NCBI GenBank assembly: GCA_038227745.1
Contig: JBBRPS010000542.1
Span: 1 to 7,164, forward strand
Source: DASPXY01 sp038227745
Lineage (GTDB): Bacteria; Planctomycetota; Planctomycetia; Gemmatales; Gemmataceae
Direction: 5' to 3'
Length of the DNA: 7,164 bases
Each line of letters opens with the position of its first letter. The first letter of the stretch is position 1. This document shows positions 1-6,897 of this stretch, piece by piece. Under the pieces are notes generated by a model. It searched no databases. It was not told where the DNA came from and worked only from the letters and a program-made list of their open reading frames with translations. The translations under genes were made by a program, and so were the position numbers.

Positions 1-144
1 CGCAGGAAGAGGTTACGTTGTTCCGGGAGCTTCGCACCTCGTCCGTGACGCACGTCCCGGTAGGATACTGCTGACAGCACAGCAGGTCATGTCACTCCGA
101 AAAGTGCATGACAGTAACACCGGCGACTTCGTGTCGCACCCTAA
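1..144 (-). other. Start of the next cassette or array flank, no identifiable gene
   Basis: This stretch lies beyond the attC-like site at 139-237 in the direction in which the cassettes are read. By integron logic it is the beginning of the next cassette, or the DNA flanking the array. On the minus strand the ATG frames close within about 25 codons. One GTG frame starting near position 84 stays open to the window edge, but it is too short to judge. There is no second attC core within the visible sequence. I see nothing else that can be named here. Confidence 0.35.
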
Positions 145-237
145 CGACTAAGCTCAGCGGCAGCAGGGGCACTGGCGAACTGTGAACTTAGGAAAACCAG
201 TCGTGCCCCTGCTGTCCGCTGCAGCGCCTGGTTCGGC
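139..237 (-). repeat. attC-like recombination site (59-base element) 1
   Basis: Read on the minus strand, this 99-bp site has the four-box layout of an integron attC. The R'' box is GCCGAAC (237-231), followed by a 5-nt spacer. L'' is GCTGCAGC (225-218), L' is GCTGAGC (158-152), then a 6-nt spacer and R' GTTAGGG (145-139). L'' and L' pair with one extra G left unpaired in L'', the strand-marking bulge typical of attC. Inside, 162-171 and 172-175 pair perfectly with 204-213 and 197-200 (10 + 4 bp, 3-nt bulge), leaving a short loop. The site starts 8 bp after the stop codon of the 148-residue gene. R' ends in G rather than the consensus pyrimidine, and R'' has G where Y is usual. Confidence 0.82.
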
Positions 238-244
238 GTCTGGG

Positions 245-691
245 CTACCACCCCTCCGGCCACCCGCCGGGCGGGGGCTGGAGCTTGTCGCGGAATGACG
301 CCAGGTACTTGGGGTCGTCATCGGCGAACAGCGACGGCCCCTCGGTCAGGAACGCCGGGACAAGCCAGTTCTCGGCCTCGGCAACCTCGCCCAACTCGAA
401 CAGCGCCTGCCCGAGCCGCAGCCGGAGGAACGGGTTGGCCGGATCGGCCCCGCACCGGAAGGCGTGCTGCACGGCGTCGCGGCAGGCCGCCCACTCGGTC
501 AGGTAGAAGCTCTCGTCGGCGATGGCCGCCTGGATGCGGACCGCCGGCGGCTGCTCCTCCTGCGGTTCCGGCAGCACCCCCCACGCCGCCCGGAAGCAGT
601 TGAGTGCGGCCCCAGCGATGTTCGCGTCGGCGAACTCCTCGCCTTGGGCGTACAGCCGCTCCGCGTTGTCCAGGGGGTCGCCCAGCACCAT
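245..691 (-). CDS. TPR-like cassette protein of unknown function
   Basis: This 148-residue soluble protein has no signal peptide or membrane segment. It looks helical throughout. The stretch around residues 83-118 (NPFLRLRLGQALFELGEVAEAENWL) has the spacing of small and large residues seen in tetratricopeptide repeats, which usually serve as protein-binding scaffolds. An earlier helix pair (residues 8-36, 55-80) may form further degenerate repeats. The C-terminus is proline- and tryptophan-rich (PPPGGWPEGW). The start is well supported: AAGGAGG at 704-698 sits 6 nt before the ATG. The gene fills cassette 1 and is flanked by two attC-like sites, so it was probably acquired as a mobile cassette. 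I see no catalytic motif. Its partner and function are unknown; a small immunity-type or adaptor role is only a guess. Confidence 0.8.
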   Translation of the reverse strand: MVLGDPLDNAERLYAQGEEFADANIAGAALNCFRAAWGVLPEPQEEQPPAVRIQAAIADESFYLTEWAACRDAVQHAFRCGADPANPFLRLRLGQALFELGEVAEAENWLVPAFLTEGPSLFADDDPKYLASFRDKLQPPPGGWPEGW

Positions 692-697
692 CCGCGC

Positions 698-704
698 CCT
701 CCTT
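698..704 (-). promoter_or_regulatory. Ribosome binding site inside cassette 1
   Basis: AAGGAGG on the minus strand lies 6 nt upstream of the ATG at 691, between the R' box of the attC-like site (715-709) and the gene. It fixes the start codon and shows that the cassette brings its own translation signal. Confidence 0.75.
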
Positions 705-708
705 CTTC

Positions 709-806
709 GCCTAACGACTCAGCTCAGCAGCCGGGGCCACGAGAGCGACAATGACCCATGCAGAACCAACAAGGCGGCCCCGGTCTGCTACAGCGCCTGG
801 TTCGGC
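709..806 (-). repeat. attC-like recombination site (59-base element) 2
   Basis: This is a 98-bp site with the same plan as the one at 139-237. On the minus strand, R'' is GCCGAAC (806-800), L'' is GCTGTAGC (794-787), L' is GCTGAGC (728-722) and R' is GTTAGGC (715-709), an exact match to the GTTRRRY core consensus. The first 20 nt match the other site at 19 of 20 positions and the last 20 nt at 18 of 20. The centres are unrelated in sequence yet each is self-complementary: here CCGGGGCC (731-738) pairs with 776-783. Conserved ends with a divergent but foldable middle is the hallmark of attC. L'' again carries an unpaired G, plus one G-T type pair. R'' begins at the base right after the stop codon of the 190-residue gene. 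Confidence 0.85.
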
Positions 807-1475
807 CTACCTTTGTCCTGGCGGGGTTATCGCCTGGATGCGCGAGGCGACTGCATACCCCTTGATTGACTCCGCAACAACGTGGTGCAGCTCTCTCTCC
901 AACACTTGCGAGCCCTCATGACAGGCAGCGAGCGGAGCCACCGTCTCGGGCCTCCCAGCCTCGAAACGCAAGCCAGCTTCCCCAATGGCTGCATCCAACT
1001 TGATCGCACGACTCACCAAAGGAGCCAGTGCGACATGGACCGCTTGATCCATACCTGCGATGACCGCATGCAAGCCGGAGATTCGTGGCAGTGAACCATG
1101 CATTTCCTGATCGTACTGGAAAATCCGCTCGCGGGTGAGTTGCTCCGGTCCCTTGTTCGCCAACCAGCATAACCAGCACATCGAGTGCGCGGCCTTGGCG
1201 AGTTCGGTTGTCAACTCCTTGACGGCCGACCGGAGTTCGTTTGCAAAGTTGTCGGAGATCCCACGAAGCCACTTCTCGCGCTCAAGGGCAGCTTGGCGGT
1301 AACCAGTGAGCCATCCGCCGGCTACGCCAGCGAGAGCCCCAATTAGGGCACCGAGTACAGGTGCGAAGGCTGGGTCCATTCAGCTTGTACCCCCGAAGAA
1401 CTCCTTGCCGAACCACTGCTTATGCGGCAGTCGCCCGCCGATTGTCGCCCCGCCAAGTCACGGATAACACCCTAA
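715..1475 (-). mobile_element. Possible gene cassette 2 (leading edge uncertain)
   Basis: The trailing end is the attC-like site at 709-806. The leading end is proposed at the GTTAGGG box at 1476-1470 (minus strand), the same heptamer that forms the R' of attC site 1. That would give a cassette of about 760 bp with one gene (807-1379) and a leader of about 95 bp, longer than in cassette 1. No full attC lies beyond the leading edge. Instead there is a perfect-stem repeat element (1462-1579). This edge may therefore be the array end, an insertion at a secondary GTT site, or a coincidence. Confidence 0.45.
807..1379 (-). CDS. Small membrane-anchored cassette protein, unknown function
   Basis: This 190-residue protein has an N-terminal glycine/alanine-rich membrane helix (about residues 6-27). 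Its small-residue spacing, as in GALIGALAGVAGG, resembles a glycine-zipper packing face. The remaining 160 residues are soluble and mostly helical, with two tryptophans in a cysteine-containing stretch near residues 68-74 (MCWLCWLA). No enzyme motif is visible. The ATG is the first start in frame, because a TGA sits directly before it. GGGGG at 1394-1390 could act as a weak ribosome site 10 nt upstream. The TAG stop touches the R'' box of the attC-like site, so the gene ends exactly where a cassette gene should. Single-helix anchored proteins of this size recur among integron cassettes; the role is unknown. Confidence 0.75.
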   Translation of the reverse strand: MDPAFAPVLGALIGALAGVAGGWLTGYRQAALEREKWLRGISDNFANELRSAVKELTTELAKAAHSMCWLCWLANKGPEQLTRERIFQYDQEMHGSLPRISGLHAVIAGMDQAVHVALAPLVSRAIKLDAAIGEAGLRFEAGRPETVAPLAACHEGSQVLERELHHVVAESIKGYAVASRIQAITPPGQR

Positions 1476-1579
1476 CAGCAGGCGGAAGTAGAGCGCCGGC
1501 AGCACGCCCGCTGGATAATGCGCGACTGGCGCTCTACTTCCGCGCGATTGCCGATAACAGCAGGAGGAAGTAGAGCGCG
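1462..1579. repeat. Alternating inverted/direct repeat element
   Basis: The motif GGAAGTAGAGCGC occurs three times. Copy A (1482-1497, extended to GCGGAAGTAGAGCGCC) and copy B (1528-1543) form a perfect 16-bp inverted pair around 30 nt. Copy B (core 1529-1541) and copy C (1566-1578) form a perfect 13-bp inverted pair around 24 nt. A and C also lie in a direct repeat of 23 nt (1474-1496 and 1556-1578) differing at one position. RNA or single-stranded DNA could fold into either of two exclusive hairpins. On the minus strand both direct copies end in CTGCTGTTA. It resembles a REP-type or small non-autonomous element rather than a terminator, since no T-run follows on either strand. The surrounding 353 bp between genes (1380-1732) holds nothing else I can name. 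Confidence 0.75.
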
Positions 1580-1732
1580 AACCCTCCGCATGCATCCGCG
1601 TTCATACCAGCCCTTCATCGGCCTGATCAGTTTCTTCGTAGGGACGCATCCCTATCCCGGCAAGAGGACTCCGCCCTGCTCGTGATCCAGCAAGGCGGCG
1701 GGAGCGTGGAACGGCAAGCCGCGGCGCGGAGG

Positions 1733-2557
1733 TCAACTGCTGGCGCTGCGGTATTTTCGCAGGGAGTGGCGGAAGAACTTCCGGCTCAGGTACAGCAGCA
1801 CCACCGTCGCCGCCAGCGTGTAGACGACCGTCACCGGCTCGAAGATTTTCTTGACCATCACCTCGGCCGGTACGCTCACCACGACCATGACAGGGATGAA
1901 GTACGTGAAGAACCGCCCCAGCGGCGCCGCCCACGAGTTGCTGAAGATCTCGCGCGGGTAGCGCATCAGCGTCGTGAACAGCCACCACAGCTCGTACAGG
2001 CTCTGGTTGCGCACCATCCACACCGACGTCGAGGTGAGCAGCAGCAGGAAACTGTACGACAGCGCCACGCCGCAGAAGAACAGCAGCGGGAACAGGGCGG
2101 CCGCCCCCGCGTCGAACTGCCACCCCGTCTGCACGAGGGCGTAGATCATCAGCCCCGCCCCCATCAGCACGTTCGGCGCCGTCGCCCAATCGACGTCGCG
2201 GCACGTCAGCAGGAACTGCTCGTCGATCGGCTTGAGCAGGTAGAAGTCGAGGTCGCCGCTGCGCACCAGCTCGGAGAACTCGCCGCAGTTGCTCAAAAAC
2301 AGCGTCTCGATCAGCCCGCCCAGCGCGAAGTAGCAGCCGACGAAGAAGTAATACTGCTCCTTGTCCCATCCTGCGACGGGGTTGCCCGCGGTCTGCACGA
2401 AGACGGTGTCGTAGAAGATCAGCATGATGGCGAACCACAGCACCTCGACCGAGACGCGCGCGAGGAAGTTGCCGCGGAACGCCATCTCGCGCAGCAGGCC
2501 GAAGCGGCCCATCGCGAACCACAGGCGAAAGTAGCGGGCTACGCCGGCCATCCCCAT
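1733..2557 (-). CDS. ABC-2 type transporter permease (DUF990/ABC2_membrane_6-like)
   Basis: This 274-residue inner-membrane protein has about six hydrophobic segments (roughly 36-57, 66-88, 126-145, 153-178, 212-234, 242-258). It looks like one of the two permease halves in the three-gene transporters grouped as COG4586/COG4587/COG3694, most like the COG3694 half. The family signatures are VRSGDLDFYLLKPI (98-111), a cytoplasmic loop likely to touch the ATPase, and RYPREIF...FFTYFIPV (199-223) before the last helices. The start is set by a TGATG overlap with the permease gene upstream, giving one shared base and likely translational coupling. A second ATG two codons on (2551) is possible. The frame is open far upstream (to 2968), but that part is antisense noise over the other permease. 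The substrate cannot be read from sequence. Confidence 0.88.
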   Translation of the reverse strand: MGMAGVARYFRLWFAMGRFGLLREMAFRGNFLARVSVEVLWFAIMLIFYDTVFVQTAGNPVAGWDKEQYYFFVGCYFALGGLIETLFLSNCGEFSELVRSGDLDFYLLKPIDEQFLLTCRDVDWATAPNVLMGAGLMIYALVQTGWQFDAGAAALFPLLFFCGVALSYSFLLLLTSTSVWMVRNQSLYELWWLFTTLMRYPREIFSNSWAAPLGRFFTYFIPVMVVVSVPAEVMVKKIFEPVTVVYTLAATVVLLYLSRKFFRHSLRKYRSASS

Positions 2558-3424
2558 CACCCCCCGTAAGCGCTGTAGCGCCGCAGCCCCAGCCGGTACA
2601 GCCACCGCGCCAGCACGACCAGCCCCGCCGCCCAGGCCACCTCGATCACCAGCCCCCAGACGAGATCGGCCCCGGTCGTCTTCTCCAGCAAGATCGTCGC
2701 CGGGAAATAGGCGAGATACTTGAACGGCAGGAACTTCAGCACTTCCGCCATCGGCTCGGGCAGCAGATCGAGCGGGAACATGTGGCCCGACACGAAGAAG
2801 CTCAGCGTGTTGATGACGTACAGGAACGAGCCGATCTCCAGGAACCAGAAGCCGATCATGCCGATGCTCGCCTCGAAGAAAAAGCCGACGAGGAAGCCCA
2901 GCAGCAGCGCGACGACGTACGCCGCCCAGACCCACGGATCGGACGGCAGCTCGAAGTAGTCGCGGCACAGGAAGAACAGCAAGGCGTACGGCAGTGACGA
3001 CATGACGATGTACGCCGCCTTGTGCGCCACGCGGTACGCCAGCAGGTACGGGATCATCTCGATCGGCTGCAGCAGGTACTTCTTCAGGCTGCCGTCGCGA
3101 ATGCTGCGGGCGATGCCGTGCGCCAGCCCCGGCATGCTGGAGAACATGCGACTGATGTGGACCAGCAGCAGGTACGCGATCATGTTGTCGAGCGTGTAGC
3201 CCTTCAGGCTCTCCCCTGGTCCGGCCGCCCTGTAGATCGCGTGCCAGAGCAGGATCGTCGTCAGCATCGGCAGGAAGCGCAGCACCGTGCTGAGGAAGAA
3301 GTCGGCGCGGTACGCCAGGCGCTCCGTCAGCGAGGCGCGGAAGATGTTGAAGTACTTCCGCAGCGCCGAGCCGCGCCGCAGCCCCGGCAGAGTCAGGGCA
3401 ACCGCCTGGCCGTCGAACTCCGGC

Positions 3425-4435
<1,011 letters not shown>

Positions 4436-4549
4436 CGCCATCGCCTCTGGTCTCACGGGTGGTGCTGGTTGCATTGTAGGGGCGCTGTGTGAGAGGATGC
4501 AAGCGGAGCAGCCGGCGTGCGGAGGGGCGGTGGTGAAGCCGGTTTCCCC

Positions 4550-4554
4550 GGAGG
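4550..4554 (+). promoter_or_regulatory. Ribosome binding site for the Rpn-like gene
   Basis: GGAGG lies 7 nt upstream of the ATG at 4562. It selects this start over the in-frame ATG at 4517, whose 15 extra residues are low-complexity. The site lies in the 126-bp gap between two divergent genes (ATPase start at 4435, this gene at 4562), which must hold promoters for both. I could not pick a convincing -35/-10 pair there. Confidence 0.7.
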
Positions 4555-4561
4555 CCCGTTG

Positions 4562-5467
4562 ATGTCCAAACGGTTTGACGCGGCGGTGAAAGGGATGCTG
4601 GAGTACGGCCCGTCGGACTGGCCGGCGCTGGCCGGCTTCCCGGGCCGCAAAGCGAAAGTGACGGACGCCGACGTGTCCACCGTGAGTGCCGCCAGCGACA
4701 AGGTGCTGCGCGTCCGCGGCAAACCGGACTGGCTCATGGACATCAACTTCCAGGCCGGCCCGGACGCCTCGGTCCCCCAGCGCGTTCACCTGTATAATAC
4801 CCTTTTGGTGGACCGGCACGGGTTACTGGTGCGCAGCCTCGTTGTCCTGCTGGCGCCGCGCGCCAACCTGACGGACATCAATGGCGTGTACGTCCAGCAG
4901 TTCGAGGGGGAAGAACCGCACCTGACGTTCCGCTACCGGGTGATCCGCGTCTGGCAACTGCCGGCAGCGCAGCTCCTGGCGGGTGGCCTGGGGACGTTCC
5001 CTCTCGCCCCCGTCAGCGACGTGACGGAGCGGGATCTACCCCGTGTGATCCGGCAAATGAAGGCCCGCCTGGACGCCGAGCCGCGCCCAGACGCAAAGGA
5101 ATTGTGGACCGCGACGTACCTGCTCATGGGGCTGCGCTACGAGCAGCTCCTCGTGGATCGTTTGCTGCGGGAGGTGGTTTCGATGGAAGAGTCCGTGACC
5201 TATCAGGCGATTCTCCAGGAAGGGTTCGCCAAGGGACGTGCCGAAGGGCGACAAGAAGGGGCCTTGCAGGAATCGAGAAAAAACCTGCTCCTGGTCGGTA
5301 CCAAGCGGCTCGGGGCGCCGGGAGCGGAAACGGCGGCCGCCCTCGAGGGCATTGCCGACCTGGGTCGCCTGGAAGGCCTGATCGCACGCGCACTCGAGGT
5401 GTCCAGCTGGGAGGAGTTACTGGAGTCGCCGGGGCGCTTCCGCCGGCGCCGCAAGCGGACACCCTGA
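4562..5467 (+). CDS. Rpn-like protein (putative PD-(D/E)XK nuclease family)
   Basis: This 301-residue soluble protein resembles the Rpn/YhgA-like group: recombination-promoting nucleases and annotated 'transposase-like' relatives, found as many paralogs in planctomycetes and cyanobacteria. The core reads ADVSTVSAASDKVLRVRG then WLMDINFQAG. Asp46 and Asp60 would be the metal-binding acids, and Gln64 sits where many relatives have E-x-Q or E-x-K, so activity is uncertain. A helical middle follows (155-220). Then comes the charged GFAKGRAEGRQEG segment (221-233), a tail feature of this group that is often repeated, and a helical C-terminus ending in a basic patch (RFRRRRKR). It has its own ribosome site and a terminator downstream, so it is probably monocistronic. 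The function is inferred from family resemblance only. Confidence 0.7.
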   Translation: MSKRFDAAVKGMLEYGPSDWPALAGFPGRKAKVTDADVSTVSAASDKVLRVRGKPDWLMDINFQAGPDASVPQRVHLYNTLLVDRHGLLVRSLVVLLAPRANLTDINGVYVQQFEGEEPHLTFRYRVIRVWQLPAAQLLAGGLGTFPLAPVSDVTERDLPRVIRQMKARLDAEPRPDAKELWTATYLLMGLRYEQLLVDRLLREVVSMEESVTYQAILQEGFAKGRAEGRQEGALQESRKNLLLVGTKRLGAPGAETAAALEGIADLGRLEGLIARALEVSSWEELLESPGRFRRRRKRTP

Positions 5468-5584
5468 AGCGTCGTCTCTCCGAGAAGAGATGGCACCATG
5501 ACTGCTCGGCAAGACGTGACCGGGCAAGCTGCGCAAACCGGAGCGACCGCTGTCCGTCCGTTCCCTACCCCGCGCCGATTGCCC

Positions 5585-5614
5585 TTGACGCTCCGACGTA
5601 TGGACCGCTACAGT
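5585..5614 (+). promoter_or_regulatory. Possible sigma-70-type promoter
   Basis: TTGACG (5585-5590) and TACAGT (5609-5614) are separated by 18 nt, an acceptable housekeeping promoter. It lies between the Rpn-like gene and purA, upstream of the terminator hairpin at 5651-5683. Transcription from here would meet the terminator before purA. This is a motif match only. Confidence 0.3.
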
Positions 5615-5650
5615 TGTGCGGGTAGGAAACTTTGACGTTGCATCGTTGAA

Positions 5651-5683
5651 GCCCGATGCCTATGGGTGGCACGGGCGTTTTTT
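5651..5683 (+). terminator. Rho-independent terminator
   Basis: GCCCG-A-TGCC (5651-5660) pairs with GGCACGGGC (5668-5676), a 9-bp stem with one bulged A and a 7-nt loop, followed by G and a run of six T (5678-5683). It stands 183 bp after the stop of the Rpn-like gene and 68 bp before the chosen purA start. It could end the upstream transcript or act as an attenuator in the purA leader. It also shows that an in-frame ATG at 5656 is not the purA start, because that ATG is inside the stem. Confidence 0.78.
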
Positions 5684-5751
5684 ATGTACCACTCGCGTAC
5701 CGGCGCCGGCCGCTCTCCCAGGTTTCGGCCGGCCCGGACTGGATGCCTGCA

Positions 5752-6897
5752 ATGGCCTGCACCTGTGTCGTCGGCTTGCAATGGGGCGATGAGGCGAAAG
5801 GGAAGATCGTCGATCTGCTGACCGAAACCCACGACGTCGTCGTCCGCTACAACGGCGGCGCCAACGCCGGGCACACCGTCGTCAGCGGCGGGAAGACCTA
5901 CAAGTTCTCCCTCCTGCCGACCGGCGTCCTGCACCCGCACCTGCGCTCCGTCATCGGCAACGGCGTCGTCGTCAACCCGGTCCGCTTCTTCGAGGAGGTG
6001 AGCCAGATCCGCGATGCCGGCGTGCCGGTCGGCGACAACCTCGTCGTCAGCGACCACGCCCACGTCATCTTCCCCTATCACGCGGAAGAGGAGCGGTTGA
6101 GCGAGGGCGGCGCCGGCGCCGGCGCCATCGGCACGACGGGCCGCGGCATCGGCCCGTGCTACCAGGACAAGGTCGGCCGCGTCTGTGGCGTGCGCGTCGG
6201 TGAGTTGCTCCACCCCGAGCACCTGCGAGCGCGGCTGCGGACCATCGTCGCCCGCAAGAACAAGCTGCTCCGCGCCCTGTCGCCCGAGGCGAAGCAGTTC
6301 GATGCCGACGCCCTGTGCGACGAGTACCTGGGCCACGGCGAGAAGATGCGGCCGTTCATCCGGGAGACGGTCCACCTGCTGCACCGGGCGCTGGCGGACG
6401 GGCAGCGATTGCTATTCGAGGCGGCGCAGGGCAGCCTGCTCGACGTGGACCACGGCACGTATCCATACGTGACCAGTTCCAACAGTTCGACGGCGGGTGT
6501 CTGGAGCGGTTCGGGCGTGCCGGCACGGAACCTGGAGCGCGTGATCGGTGTCATCAAGGCGTACACGACGCGCGTCGGCGGCGGCCCCTTCCCGACCGAA
6601 CTGAAGGACGGCCCCGACGGCGTGGGCGAGTTGATCCGCAAGACCGGGCGCGAGTACGGCACCGTCACGGGCCGGCCGCGGCGGTGCGGCTGGTTCGACG
6701 CGGTCGCGGCGCGCTACACCGCGAAACTGAGCGGCACCGACGAGCTGGCGGTGATGCTGCTCGACGTGCTGAGCGCGCCGGACCACCTGGGGGCCGAAGT
6801 TTGCCTGGTGGTAAAGCACGAAGTTGGTGGGGAAAAGGATCGAGTCGAACGAGAACCGATCCATCGCGGCCAGCGCCGTTTCCACCGAGTGCGCTGA
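5752..6897 (+). CDS. purA: Adenylosuccinate synthase, C-terminally truncated
   Basis: PurA joins IMP and aspartate using GTP, the first committed step from IMP to AMP, in the cytoplasm. The N-terminal part is clear: WGDEAKGK with catalytic Asp13, NAGHT with catalytic His41, IGTTGRGIGP (126-135), EAAQGSLLDVDHGTYPYVTSSN (223-244), and TRVGGGPFPTE followed by GRPRRCGWFD (273-316). Homology stops at LLDVLSA (336-342). The remaining ~39 codons to the TGA are antisense of an aldo/keto reductase. About 90-95 residues are missing compared with the usual ~430, including the STGPDR region that binds the guanine base, so activity is unlikely. ATG 5743 is an alternative start; 5656 is inside a terminator. 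A real genome should hold another intact purA unless this is an assembly join. Confidence 0.88.
   Translation: MACTCVVGLQWGDEAKGKIVDLLTETHDVVVRYNGGANAGHTVVSGGKTYKFSLLPTGVLHPHLRSVIGNGVVVNPVRFFEEVSQIRDAGVPVGDNLVVSDHAHVIFPYHAEEERLSEGGAGAGAIGTTGRGIGPCYQDKVGRVCGVRVGELLHPEHLRARLRTIVARKNKLLRALSPEAKQFDADALCDEYLGHGEKMRPFIRETVHLLHRALADGQRLLFEAAQGSLLDVDHGTYPYVTSSNSSTAGVWSGSGVPARNLERVIGVIKAYTTRVGGGPFPTELKDGPDGVGELIRKTGREYGTVTGRPRRCGWFDAVAARYTAKLSGTDELAVMLLDVLSAPDHLGAEVCLVVKHEVGGEKDRVEREPIHRGQRRFHRVR

Larger units (their letters stand above)
145..714 (-). mobile_element. Gene cassette 1 (integron type)
   Basis: The proposed cassette runs between the G/TT cleavage points of the two attC-like R' boxes, from T714 down to G145 on the minus strand, about 570 bp. 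It holds one gene (245-691) in the normal orientation. The start codon lies about 18 nt inside the leading edge, and the attC-like site follows right after the stop. This tight packing of one gene plus one attC is the defining form of an integron cassette. The cassette carries its own Shine-Dalgarno sequence but no obvious promoter, as is usual. The ends are inferred from the box positions, not from an excised form. Confidence 0.72.

Noticed and set aside
1..84. Possible GTG-started minus-strand frame open to the window edge
   Set aside because: Too short, no ribosome site and no recognisable protein.
139..806. The two similar repeats read as a CRISPR array
   Set aside because: Only two copies, about 570 bp apart, with genes between them and divergent centres; the four-box attC structure explains them.
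1470..1579. A third full attC at the leading edge of cassette 2
   Set aside because: An R'-like GTTAGGG and a long stem are present, but there is no matching R'' box and the stem lacks the unpaired base expected in L''.
1639..1654. Short perfect hairpin TAGGGA-CGCA-TCCCTA downstream of the ABC operon
   Set aside because: Only a 6-bp stem and no T-run on the minus strand, so not supportable as the operon terminator.
1602..2522. Long minus-strand frame, 306 codons
   Set aside because: Arginine- and alanine-rich out-of-frame shadow of the permease at 1733-2557; no family features.
4442..4819. N-terminal extension of the ATPase frame
   Set aside because: No homology, lies antisense to the Rpn-like gene, and a ribosome site fits a start at 4435.
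5656..5751. Upstream in-frame ATG for purA at 5656
   Set aside because: It sits inside the stem of a terminator hairpin, and the extra residues are not part of the PurA family.
6412..6780. Continuation of the aldo/keto reductase frame to a stop at 6412
   Set aside because: Antisense to well-conserved purA and without reductase motifs; it is only an open frame.
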